Shown: piece after piece, positions 1 through 5,481 of the stretch
Layout of the letters: each line of letters opens with the position of its first letter
Position numbering within the stretch: the first letter of the stretch is position 1
Origin: JBOIBN01 sp050739575
GTDB taxonomy: Bacteria; Pseudomonadota; Gammaproteobacteria; JAKDMP01
Direction: 5' to 3'
NCBI GenBank assembly: GCA_050739575.1
Contig: JBOIBN010000067.1
Coordinates: forward strand, 1-10,740
Length of the DNA stretch: 10,740 nt
Program-made: the position numbers and the translations under genes
Notes under the pieces: generated by a model
The model's database searches: none
What the model saw: only the letters and a program-made list of their open reading frames with translations
Told to the model about the DNA's origin: nothing

Positions 1-90
1 GAGTTGTTCTACAACCGCAAGCGTTCGCATCAGACCCTTGGCTATATCAGTCCGGTGCAGTACGAGGCTCAACATGCTACTGTCTCTTAA
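1..90 (+). CDS. IS3-family transposase OrfB, C-terminal fragment (5' end outside window)
   Basis: Frame 1 is open from the first base to a TAA at 88-90 and encodes 29 residues. It contains the strongly conserved tail of the IS3-family DDE integrase domain: FYNRKRSHQTLGYISPVQYE, matching the family pattern F-Y-N-R-x-R-x-H-x-x-L-G-Y-x-S-P. In the family this segment lies just after the last catalytic glutamate, so the D, D and E residues themselves are upstream of the window. The full protein would carry out cut and strand transfer of the element as the OrfAB fusion made by frameshifting; this is family knowledge and not visible here. The reading frame ends normally, so nothing suggests damage at this end. 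Confidence 0.9.
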   Translation, partial: ELFYNRKRSHQTLGYISPVQYEAQHATVS

Positions 91-95
91 CCATC

Positions 96-120
96 TGTCC
101 GTAGAATCGGGGCTAGTTCA
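96..120 (+). repeat. IS3-type terminal inverted repeat (right end)
   Basis: The segment runs from TGTCCGTAG to GGCTAGTTCA and starts six bases after the transposase stop. Its complement begins TGAACTAGCCCC and ends CGGACA, which fits the end sequences of IS3-group elements. The exact outer boundary (A120) is inferred from the family rule that the ends finish in TGA/TCA. The partner left repeat is not in the window. Confidence 0.7.
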
Positions 121-272
121 GAGTGTTCCCAATTTTGATGGCCGGTGCAGCCCCATATGTTGCGTCGAACACAGGAGAGCAAATCCACGTAGTTCTTTAT
201 GAATCGGACGCAAGGGTAAAAGCTGTTGAGGGGAAGGCCGATGCGCAGCGCAACAAGCAAATTACGCCTTAA
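117..272 (+). pseudogene. Possible 3' remnant of a gene interrupted by the IS, or a small unknown ORF
   Basis: A frame runs open from the IS edge (an in-frame TAG at 114-116 lies inside the IS) to a TAA at 270-272. An internal ATG at 138 would give a 44-residue product beginning MAGAAPYVASNTG and ending with DAQRNKQITP. The inferred peptide has an ordinary composition, with an amphipathic VVLYESDARVKAVEG stretch, and the frame is open right up to the IS end. That is what one expects if the element had landed in an older gene and left its 3' part. No family is recognised and no convincing ribosome binding site precedes ATG 138. It could equally be chance, since the open frame is short. Confidence 0.25.
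211..222 (+). repeat. 12-bp direct repeat, copy 1 (CAAGGGTAAAAG)
   Basis: CAAGGGTAAAAG occurs here and again at 370-381, 159 bases downstream and just before the start codon of the unknown gene at 391. Two exact copies in under 200 bases may be a trace of duplication or recombination in this accessory segment. In the second copy the AAAAGGG sequence overlaps the likely ribosome binding site. Significance is uncertain because the repeat is short. Confidence 0.5.
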
Positions 273-369
273 CAAACCGCTTCTGCAAATAGGGCGCCAG
301 AGCCTCCTTTAGCATACTAAAATGACACTAACCTCTCATTTTCAAAAAAGCCGTGGTTGAACCTGGGCA

Positions 370-381
370 CAAGGGTAAAAG
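370..381 (+). repeat. 12-bp direct repeat, copy 2 (CAAGGGTAAAAG)
   Basis: This is the second exact copy of the repeat at 211-222. Its last bases form part of AAAAGGGA, which lies about seven bases before ATG 391 and probably serves as the ribosome binding site of the following gene. Confidence 0.5.
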
Positions 382-390
382 GGATCATCC

Positions 391-1218
391 ATGAGTGACG
401 AAACGGACGATCAAGAATCAACAAGGCTTCCCGAGGGCAAAAAGTCCGCAAAAATCTCTAGAGGTGCGCTTCAGGTAGTTGGTGGGGCAGTTCCATTCGC
501 AGGAGGCGTGTTGTCAGCAATAGCTGGTGCGTGGTCCGAAGGTGAGCAAGAGAAGATTAATCGGTTCTTTGAGTACTGGGTGCAAATGTTGCGCGACGAA
601 ATTAATGAAAAAGCAGAGACCATTATCGAAATAATAGCGCGCCTAGACCTTCAGGATGAAGCGATAGCGCAGAGGGTAGAGAGTAAAGAATATCAGTCTC
701 TCGTTAAGAAAACTTTTCGAGAGTGGTCTGGTGCAGAAAGTGATGATAAACGGGTTTATATCCGTAACATTCTTGCGAACGCAGCCGCAACAAGAGTTTC
801 GAGTGATGATGTTATTCGCATGTATATTGGCTGGATTAACCAGTATTCAGAGTTGCATTTTCAAGTAATCGGCACTATCTATAACAGCGAAGGAATTACC
901 CGAGGTGAAATCTGGAAGAAAATTGGGAAAGGGTTGGTTCGGGAGGATTCGGCCGATGCCGATTTGTACAAACTTTTAATCCGTGATCTAAGCACTGGGA
1001 GCATAATCGGCCAGCATCGAGAAGTGGATTACTATGGCAATTTCAGACCCAAGCCTGTTCAACATCGCCCGAAGGGTAGCGGTCCTAAACCCCCAATTTC
1101 AGCATTCGGTGAGGTTGAAGGATATGAGCTTACAGAACTTGGCCAGCAATTTGTTCACTACGCCATGTCGGATCTGCCTCTTCGAATCGAATTCACATCA
1201 GAATCGGACGAGTCCTGA
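391..1218 (+). CDS. Uncharacterised protein: hydrophobic Gly-rich N-terminal helix plus probable winged-helix C-terminal half
   Basis: The 275-residue product has no function I can assign. Visible layout: a charged start (1-24); a glycine-rich hydrophobic segment at about 26-48 (ALQVVGGAVPFAGGVLSAIA) that could insert in or lie on a membrane; a long helical, highly charged section (about 50-115, with acidic and basic residues alternating, coiled-coil-like). The region from about 145 to 260 alternates helices and a turn (GITRGEIWKKIG, then DADLYKLLIRDL) and ends in YELTELGQQFVHYA. This resembles winged-helix domains that finish in 'ELTxxG'. ATG 391 is preceded by AAAAGGG at good spacing. Base composition is clearly lower in GC than the housekeeping genes and codon use differs (many A/T third positions), pointing to transfer. 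It stands alone between an IS end and the aldehyde dehydrogenase. A membrane-acting defence effector is one guess only, and the coding call itself is firm. Confidence 0.85.
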   Translation: MSDETDDQESTRLPEGKKSAKISRGALQVVGGAVPFAGGVLSAIAGAWSEGEQEKINRFFEYWVQMLRDEINEKAETIIEIIARLDLQDEAIAQRVESKEYQSLVKKTFREWSGAESDDKRVYIRNILANAAATRVSSDDVIRMYIGWINQYSELHFQVIGTIYNSEGITRGEIWKKIGKGLVREDSADADLYKLLIRDLSTGSIIGQHREVDYYGNFRPKPVQHRPKGSGPKPPISAFGEVEGYELTELGQQFVHYAMSDLPLRIEFTSESDES

Positions 1219-1277
1219 CGATGTGCTCAAGTCGTTAGCAAACTCACCGGGATATCTGCGTTTGACTTCAAGATCGA

Positions 1278-1340
1278 GCAATAATGGCCCTAGCCCATTC
1301 AGGGGTTATCTGTGACTAAAAGGGCGATGGTCATTATTGC
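1278..1340. repeat. Imperfect long-armed inverted repeat after the unknown gene
   Basis: GCAATAATG at 1278-1286 is perfectly complementary to CATTATTGC at 1332-1340. Allowing one mismatch, the arms extend to 12 positions (GCAATAATGGCC against GGTCATTATTGC). About 40 bases lie between the arms. The structure sits 60 bases after the stop of the unknown gene. It has no T-run next to a short loop, so it does not look like an ordinary terminator. It may mark the edge of the transferred segment or be a folded RNA/DNA element. Confidence 0.5.
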
Positions 1341-1365
1341 CCACATTGCGCTTGATACTCCAGTC

Positions 1366-1394
1366 GGATCGCGGTCGGGACGACCGCTCCAACA
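1366..1394 (-). repeat. REP-like palindromic element just downstream of the aldehyde dehydrogenase gene
   Basis: On the minus strand the sequence reads GTTGGAGCGGTCGTCCCGACCGCGATCC, shown here in two parts: the lead GTTGGAGCGGTC and the closing GACCGCGATCC. The stem GCGGTC/GACCGC (1371-1376 with 1382-1387) has a five-base loop. The pattern 'GGAGCGG...CCGCGA' is that of the repetitive extragenic palindromes common in Xanthomonadales, Pseudomonas and relatives, which are spread by RAYT transposases. Only one copy is seen in this window. Lying directly after the minus-strand stop at 1401, it may also help to end or stabilise that transcript, although it has no U-tract. Confidence 0.55.
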
Positions 1395-1400
1395 CAAGCG

Positions 1401-2930
1401 TTAGCCCAAGTCGAATTTGATGCCTTGGGCTAGCGGCAGTTCGCTGGACCAGTTGATGGTGTTGGTTTGTCGGCGCATGTATTGCTTCCAGGAGTCGGAG
1501 CCGGATTCGCGACCGCCGCCGGTTTCCTTTTCGCCGCCGAAGGCGCCGCCGATTTCGGCGCCCGAGGTGCCGATGTTGACGTTGGCGATGCCGCAATCGC
1601 TGCCGATCGCGGAGAGGAAACGCTCGGCGTTGCGTAAGTTCATTGTGAAGATCGCGGACGACAATCCTTGCGTCACGCCGTTGTGCATTTCGATCGCTTC
1701 GTCGAGATCCTTGTAGGACAGCACGTAGAGAATCGGTGCAAAGGCTTCCTCTGTCACGATCTCGCTTTGCTTTTTCATGCGGATAATGGTCGGTTCGACG
1801 AAGTAGCCGGGGCCGTCGAGCCGCTTGTCGCCGCAGAGCACGTCGCCGCCTTCCTTGCGCGCCTGCGCAATCGCCGCGCTGTAGCGCTTGACGGCGTTTT
1901 CGTCGCAGAGCGGACCCATCAGCACGCCGGCGTCGAGCGGGTCGCCGATCTTCACCTGCTTGTAGGCGTTCACAAGCTTCGCCGTGAGGTCGTCCACGAT
2001 GGATTCGTGCACGATCAGGCGCCGCGTCGAGGTGCAGCGCTGGCCGGCGGTGCCGACCGCGCCGAAAACGATGCCCGGCACGGCGAGTTTGAGGTCTGCA
2101 GTTTCGTCCACGACGATTGCGTTGTTGCCGCCGAGTTCGAGCAGCGTGCGGCCCACGCGTTTGGCAACGATTTCGCCCGCGAGCTTGCCGATGCGGCAGG
2201 AGCCGGTGAAGGAAAGCAGCCGCGTGCGCGGATCGGCATAGAACTTCTGCGCGAGTTCGTTGCCGCCCTCGGTGAAAAAGGACAGGACGGGCGGGAAGTC
2301 GTGCGCTTCGAGTGTGCGGTTGACAAGTTTCTGCACGGCGATCGCGCACAGCGCACCCTTGGGCGAAGGTTTCCATACCGTTGCGTTGCCGCAGATGGTG
2401 GAGAGCATCGCGTTCCAGGCCCACACGGCGACCGGAAAGTTGAACGCCGTTGCAACGCCGACGACGCCGTAGGGCTGCCATTGTTCGTACATACGGTGGC
2501 CCGGGCGCTCGGAGTGCATGGTCTTGCCGTAGAGCATGCGCGACTGGCCGAGCGCGAGGTCGGCGATGTCTATCATTTCCTGCACTTCGCCGTCGCCTTC
2601 GGGCTTGATCTTGCCCATTTCCAGCGACACCAGGCTGCCGAGCGCATCCTTGTTTTCACGTAGCGCCTCGCCGATCAGGCGCACGGCCTCGCCGCGCTGC
2701 GGCGCCGGTACCTCGCGCCAGGCGCGGAAAGCGTCTTCGGCATCGCGCATGACCTGGTCGTATTCTTCGGCGGAAGCGCCGCGGATTTCCGCGATCGGCT
2801 TGCCAATCGCCGGATTGAGCGAGGCGAATGTCTCGCCCTTGCCGCCCCAGCCGAGTGTGGGACTCCACACGCCAGGGTTCACGGCCTCCAGATCGAGGGC
2901 TTTGAGAATCTTGGCCGTATCGGCGGGCAT
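1401..2930 (-). CDS. amaB: Alpha-aminoadipic semialdehyde / piperideine-6-carboxylate dehydrogenase (ALDH7, AmaB type)
   Basis: This 509-residue cytoplasmic NAD-dependent aldehyde dehydrogenase belongs to the antiquitin (ALDH7) branch. Members oxidise L-2-aminoadipate 6-semialdehyde, in equilibrium with piperideine-6-carboxylate, to L-2-aminoadipate in lysine and pipecolate breakdown. Landmarks: oxyanion Asn164 in TAFNFPVAVW, cofactor lysine in TVWKPSPKGAL (Lys187), FTGSCRIG (241-248), general base Glu265 in LLELGGNNAIVVD, and catalytic Cys299 in GTAGQRCTSTRR. The ELGGNNA and GTAGQRCT forms and the C-terminal GGAFGGEKETGGGRE stretch are the marks of ALDH7. Cys245 replaces the usual Thr of FTGST. 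ATG 2930 is preceded by GGAGA on the minus strand with suitable spacing. It is transcribed away from the ispF group; no other lysine-degradation gene is in the window. Substrate choice is from family resemblance; another semialdehyde is possible. Confidence 0.88.
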   Translation of the reverse strand: MPADTAKILKALDLEAVNPGVWSPTLGWGGKGETFASLNPAIGKPIAEIRGASAEEYDQVMRDAEDAFRAWREVPAPQRGEAVRLIGEALRENKDALGSLVSLEMGKIKPEGDGEVQEMIDIADLALGQSRMLYGKTMHSERPGHRMYEQWQPYGVVGVATAFNFPVAVWAWNAMLSTICGNATVWKPSPKGALCAIAVQKLVNRTLEAHDFPPVLSFFTEGGNELAQKFYADPRTRLLSFTGSCRIGKLAGEIVAKRVGRTLLELGGNNAIVVDETADLKLAVPGIVFGAVGTAGQRCTSTRRLIVHESIVDDLTAKLVNAYKQVKIGDPLDAGVLMGPLCDENAVKRYSAAIAQARKEGGDVLCGDKRLDGPGYFVEPTIIRMKKQSEIVTEEAFAPILYVLSYKDLDEAIEMHNGVTQGLSSAIFTMNLRNAERFLSAIGSDCGIANVNIGTSGAEIGGAFGGEKETGGGRESGSDSWKQYMRRQTNTINWSSELPLAQGIKFDLG

Positions 2931-3097
2931 GACAGGTCTCCGTCGGTGAAAAGCGGGGCGCGCAGCGGCAGAAGTTCAGGCGCTGCCGCCACGGTATAAA
3001 AGCCGTTTGCGCAAGGCGTTATTTTACGGGTTTCGACGCGGGAAGGCCAAGCGCGGGTAAAATGGCTGCACTCTTTGCAGGCGGCCGATGAAGGCAG

Positions 3098-3268
3098 ATG
3101 CGTGACGAACGCGACAACGTTGCGGGGTATCGGCATTATTCGAGAGATCATGTTTCTCTGTGGCCCTTCATCGTAATCGCCGTGATCACCGTGACCGCGA
3201 TTCTCGCCGGCGTGTTCCAGCTTAATCCGCTGATGCGTTTCGTGAACTGGCTGGCGGTTGTGCTGTGA
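3098..3268 (+). CDS. Small membrane protein, 56 residues, coupled to ispF
   Basis: A 57-codon frame starts at ATG 3098 and ends at TGA 3266-3268. The product begins MRDERDNVAGYRHYSRD, a polar, charged head of about 20 residues. One strongly hydrophobic segment follows (about 21-43, LWPFIVIAVITVTAILAG) and then a second mildly hydrophobic stretch (NWLAVVL) at the C-terminus. A single-pass or hairpin inner-membrane protein is therefore likely. The stop overlaps the GTG start of ispF by four bases, which supports real translation of both. AAGG lies three bases before the ATG, a weak ribosome binding site. A TAAAAT hexamer at 3058-3063 could be a -10 box, but no good -35 precedes it at the right distance. 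No family is recognised. In many gammaproteobacteria ispD and the membrane protein gene ftsB precede ispF; this protein is much shorter than FtsB and lacks its coiled coil. Confidence 0.6.
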   Translation: MRDERDNVAGYRHYSRDHVSLWPFIVIAVITVTAILAGVFQLNPLMRFVNWLAVVL

Positions 3269-3759
3269 GCGTGCGTATCGGCCAAGGCTTCGACACGCAC
3301 CGCTTCGGCGACGGCGACCATCTGATGCTCGGCGGCGTTCGGATTGCCCACGAGCGCGGCGTAATCGCGCATTCCGACGGCGACGTCGTACTGCATGCGC
3401 TTGCCGATGCCTTGCTCGGAGCGGCGGCCCTCGGTGACATTGGCGGTCTTTTCCCCGATACCGATCCGCACTGGGCCGGCGCCGACAGCCGCGGATTGCT
3501 CGCCGACGTAATGCGGCGGGTGCGCGAACGCGGTTGGCGCGTGGTCAATGCCGATTGCACTGTGCTTGCCGAACGGCCGAAGGTCGCACCCCACGTGCCG
3601 GCGATGCGCGCGGCGATCGCGAGTGTTCTCGGCGTGGATGAATCCGCCGTCAACGTCAAGGGTACTACCATGGAAAAAATGGGTTTTCTCGGTCGCGGCG
3701 AAGGCATCGCCGCGCTCGCCGTCGTGCTTCTCGCTTCCAACAACGAGTCAAGGTCATGA
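3265..3759 (+). CDS. ispF: 2-C-methyl-D-erythritol 2,4-cyclodiphosphate synthase
   Basis: IspF closes 4-diphosphocytidyl-methylerythritol 2-phosphate into the cyclic diphosphate with loss of CMP, a step of the MEP route to isoprenoids. The 164-residue cytoplasmic protein is of normal family length and would work as a trimer. Visible landmarks are GQGFDTHRFGDGD with zinc ligands Asp10 and His12, the third zinc ligand His44 in HSDGDVVLHALADALLGA, the LGDIGGLFPDTD loop (substrate binding), and the C-terminal KGTTMEKMGFLGRGEGIAA signature. The start is GTG 3265, overlapping the stop of the small membrane gene in GTGA, and the stop overlaps the next ATG in ATGA. This tight arrangement implies one transcript with coupled translation. 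IspD, often just upstream of or fused to IspF, is not found next to it here. Confidence 0.96.
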   Translation: MSVRIGQGFDTHRFGDGDHLMLGGVRIAHERGVIAHSDGDVVLHALADALLGAAALGDIGGLFPDTDPHWAGADSRGLLADVMRRVRERGWRVVNADCTVLAERPKVAPHVPAMRAAIASVLGVDESAVNVKGTTMEKMGFLGRGEGIAALAVVLLASNNESRS

Positions 3760-4529
3760 TCGAACGCAGTGAACCCGCGGCCGGCATCGTTCTGCTTACG
3801 CTGAACCGTCCGCCGGCGAACGCGCTGTCGCCCGAACTTCTTGGTGCGCTGGCGGATGCGCTCGGCGCTGCCGTTCAGGATCGCGCCCGCGCGATCGTCA
3901 TTGCGGGCCAGCCGGGAATGTTTTCAGCAGGCCTCGACGTGCCCTTGCTTCTCACGCTGGATCGGGCCGCGATGGACGATTTCTGGCGGACTTTTTTTGG
4001 CGTACTGCGCGCGCTTGCACGCAGTCCCGTTTCGGTGGGCATGGCGATTACCGGGCATTGTCCCGCCGGCGGTACCGTGCTCGCACTGTTTGCGGATTAC
4101 CGCATCGCCGCGGTGGGCGACTTCAAACTGGGACTCAACGAAGTGCAGGTGGGTCTGCCGATGCCGTCGTTGGTATTCGGCGCGTTCAGGCGTCTGCTCG
4201 GCGCTCATGCGGCCGAGCAGCTTGCGGTCTCCGCCGGGCTGATTACGCCGGAGGAAGCGCTCGCGGTCGGATTGGTGGATGCCGTGGCGCCCGTGGATCA
4301 GGTCGTGGCCCGGGCGGTGGAGCGGGCGATGACACTGGCGGCGCTGCCTGCCGCGGCGCTGGCGGGGACGCGCGCGCTGGCACGGGCGGATCTCATGGCG
4401 CTGTTCGATGGCCTGGACGGTTCCACCTACGCCGGGATGAACGAGGTCTGGTTCGGCGCTGAAACCCAAGCCGCGATGCGGGCACTGGTGGCGCGGCTCG
4501 CCGAACGACGGGCGACGCATTCACGCTGA
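3756..4529 (+). CDS. Enoyl-CoA hydratase/isomerase family protein, delta3-delta2-enoyl-CoA isomerase-like
   Basis: This 257-residue crotonase-fold protein follows ispF with a four-base overlap (ATGA). The oxyanion-hole pairs are visible as MFSAGLDVPLL (55-65) and GHCPAGGTVLALFADYRI (100-117). The segment GLNEVQVGLPMPS (126-138) places a single acidic residue, Glu129, where mitochondrial-type delta3,delta2-enoyl-CoA isomerases (ECI1/DCI) keep their catalytic base, while true hydratases usually have a second glutamate. The wording SAGLDVPLL, CPAGG and GLNE also fits that isomerase group. Its probable role is to shift the double bond of 3-enoyl-CoA to the 2-position in beta-oxidation of unsaturated fatty acids. 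There is no obvious biochemical link with IspF, so the coupling may be incidental. Crotonase specificities are hard to call, and another CoA substrate is possible. Confidence 0.85.
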   Translation: MIERSEPAAGIVLLTLNRPPANALSPELLGALADALGAAVQDRARAIVIAGQPGMFSAGLDVPLLLTLDRAAMDDFWRTFFGVLRALARSPVSVGMAITGHCPAGGTVLALFADYRIAAVGDFKLGLNEVQVGLPMPSLVFGAFRRLLGAHAAEQLAVSAGLITPEEALAVGLVDAVAPVDQVVARAVERAMTLAALPAAALAGTRALARADLMALFDGLDGSTYAGMNEVWFGAETQAAMRALVARLAERRATHSR

Positions 4530-4532
4530 AAC

Positions 4533-4561
4533 TTGCACTGAGCCCGAGAAACCGGGATAAT
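4533..4561 (+). promoter_or_regulatory. Sigma70-type promoter of the rpsF operon
   Basis: TTGCAC (4533-4538) and GATAAT (4556-4561) are separated by exactly 17 bases, the optimal spacing. The -10 box differs from consensus at one base, while the -35 keeps the TTG core only. The promoter begins just after the isomerase stop at 4529 and lies about 70 bases before the rpsF start, so a leader of roughly 60 bases is expected, starting near 4568. Confidence 0.65.
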
Positions 4562-4576
4562 TTACCGCTTGTTTTT

Positions 4577-4607
4577 CCTCCTTGCCTCACCGTCACGCAA
4601 CGGGAGG
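4577..4607 (+). promoter_or_regulatory. Leader hairpin of rpsF, candidate S6:S18 autoregulatory site
   Basis: In the leader between promoter and rpsF, CCTCC TTGC (4577-4585) pairs with GCAA (4597-4600) and GGAGG (4603-4607), leaving bases C4601 and G4602 bulged and an 11-base loop CTCACCGTCAC (4586-4596). The nine-pair stem, the asymmetric bulge and the exposed CCG (4590-4592) recall the conserved S6:S18 leader motif known from many bacterial rpsF transcripts. There the S6:S18 complex binds an RNA resembling its 16S rRNA site and represses the operon. The match is by eye only and I did not fit a covariance model. The GGAGG is too far (23 bases) from ATG 4631 to be its ribosome binding site; AGGGAG at 4620-4625 serves that purpose. 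Confidence 0.5.
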
Positions 4608-4630
4608 CTTTATAACCGCAGGGAGCCACA

Positions 4631-5206
4631 ATGCGTCATTACGAAGTTGTCTTTCTGGTCCATCCGGATCAGAGTGAGCAGGTGTCCGGCACCATGGGCC
4701 GCTACAAGAGCCTCATCGAAGGCGCGGGCGGTACGGTTCATCGGCTCGAAGACTGGGGCCGCCGCCAGCTCGCCTATCCGATCGAGAAACTCCACAAGGC
4801 ACACTACGTGCTGATGAACATCGAGTGCGATCAGAAGCCGCTCGACGAATTACTGGAAGCCTTCAAATTCAACGATGCCGTGCTGCGCCACCTGGTCGTG
4901 CGCCGCGAGCGTTCCTATACCGAGCCTTCACCGCTGGTCAAGGAGCGGGAACGGGAAGATGCCGAGAAGCATTCCCGCGCTCTTGCCGAGGAGCGCGCTG
5001 TCCAGATGCGCGCCGAGCGCGAGGCTGCCGAATCCGCCGGGGATGGTGCGGATGGAGAAGATGTTTACGGCGATAAAGATGCGGCCGGCGAAGGCGACGA
5101 GGATTTCAAGGATTTTGACGGCTTCGAGTCCGAGGACGAGTCCGAGGACGAGGACGAGGACGAGGGCGACGACGACGACGATGACGAATCGAGCAAGGAG
5201 GAATGA
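4631..5206 (+). CDS. rpsF: 30S ribosomal protein S6 with long acidic C-terminal extension
   Basis: S6 binds the central domain of 16S rRNA together with S18 in the platform of the small subunit. Residues 1-100 give the standard fold: MRHYEVVFLVHPDQSEQV, then GRYKSLIEGAGGTVHRLEDW, then GRRQLAYPIEK, with the VRRERSYTEPSPL end of the core. The family is usually about 95-135 residues, and this one has 191. The extra part is a charged helix (about 101-135, EREREDAEKHSRALAEERA) followed by an Asp/Glu-dominated tail (about 136-191) rich in DED, DEDE and DDDDDD runs, ending SSKEE. E. coli S6 also ends acidic and is extended with glutamates by RimK, but not to this extent. ATG 4631 has AGGGAG five bases upstream. 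It is the first gene of the operon, and its stop overlaps the rpsR region, suggesting coupling. Confidence 0.97.
   Translation: MRHYEVVFLVHPDQSEQVSGTMGRYKSLIEGAGGTVHRLEDWGRRQLAYPIEKLHKAHYVLMNIECDQKPLDELLEAFKFNDAVLRHLVVRRERSYTEPSPLVKEREREDAEKHSRALAEERAVQMRAEREAAESAGDGADGEDVYGDKDAAGEGDEDFKDFDGFESEDESEDEDEDEGDDDDDDESSKEE
5126..5186 (+). repeat. Low-complexity GAG/GAC codon repeat in rpsF
   Basis: The end of rpsF is built of repeated GAGGAC, GAGTCC and GAC units coding the acidic tail of S6. The short tandem units are a likely place for length changes by slippage. In the other strand the same bases give serine-rich reading frames that are not genes. Confidence 0.75.
5195..5201 (+). promoter_or_regulatory. 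Strong ribosome binding site deciding the rpsR start
   Basis: AAGGAGG (5195-5201) is a full-strength Shine-Dalgarno sequence lying within the last codons of rpsF. It stands one base from ATG 5203 and seven bases from ATG 5209. The second spacing is optimal, so translation most likely begins at 5209. Confidence 0.75.
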
Positions 5207-5208
5207 GC

Positions 5209-5448
5209 ATGGAAGAAAGAACCGCAGCGCGGTTTCGCAGAGGTCGCAAATTCTGCCGCTTTACGGCCGAAGGTGTGGAGGACATTGATTACAAGGATCT
5301 CGATACCCTGCGTCAGTACCTCGGCGAAACCGGCAAGATCGTGCCCAGCCGCATCACGGGAACCCGTTCGTACTACCAGCGTCAACTGGCCCTTGCGATC
5401 AAGCGTGCGCGCTTCTTGGCCCTGCTGCCTTACACGGATCGGCACTGA
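5209..5448 (+). CDS. rpsR: 30S ribosomal protein S18
   Basis: S18 is the partner of S6 on the small-subunit platform. The protein, 79 residues from ATG 5209, is nearly all conserved core: RRGRKFCRFTAEGVEDIDYK, then GKIVPSRITGTRSYYQRQLA, then AIKRARFLALLPYTDRH, almost as in E. coli S18 (75 residues). An in-frame ATG at 5203 would add two residues and overlap the rpsF stop (ATGA), but the ribosome binding site AAGGAGG at 5195-5201 is too near it. The start at 5209 is therefore preferred; annotation pipelines could choose either. Its place directly after rpsF lets the cell make the two partners together. Confidence 0.96.
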   Translation: MEERTAARFRRGRKFCRFTAEGVEDIDYKDLDTLRQYLGETGKIVPSRITGTRSYYQRQLALAIKRARFLALLPYTDRH

Positions 5449-5481
5449 CGCGGCGGACCGGACCTCAGAACGCCGGAGCCG

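Larger units (their letters stand above)
1..120 (+). mobile_element. Right end of an IS3-family insertion sequence (partial)
   Basis: This is the 3' end of an insertion sequence whose body lies before the window. It holds the C-terminal tail of an IS3-type OrfB transposase (1-90) and then, six bases after the stop, an outer end running from TGTCCG (96) to GTTCA (120). Read on the other strand, the end begins TGAACTAGCCCCG and finishes in GGACA. That TGA...GGACA layout of about 25 bp is typical of terminal inverted repeats of the IS3 group. The left end and any target-site duplication are outside the window, so completeness and exact family cannot be judged. The flanking DNA to the right is AT-richer than the rest of the window, in keeping with an accessory segment. 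Confidence 0.85.

Noticed and set aside
1399..1406. CGTTAGCC resembling an integron attC R' core
   Set aside because: There is no matching RYYYAAC partner at the proper distance between the unknown gene and this site; the bases are simply the last codons and stop of the minus-strand dehydrogenase.
1306..2481. 391-codon minus-strand frame overlapping amaB
   Set aside because: It is an arginine-rich out-of-frame shadow; the adjacent frame encodes a full ALDH7 protein with all catalytic motifs.
1668..2663. 331-codon plus-strand frame opposite amaB
   Set aside because: It is an antisense shadow from high-GC codon bias, with no recognisable domain or ribosome binding site.
4603..4607. GGAGG as ribosome binding site of rpsF
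   Set aside because: It is 23 bases from the ATG and paired in the leader hairpin; AGGGAG at 4620-4625 has the correct spacing.
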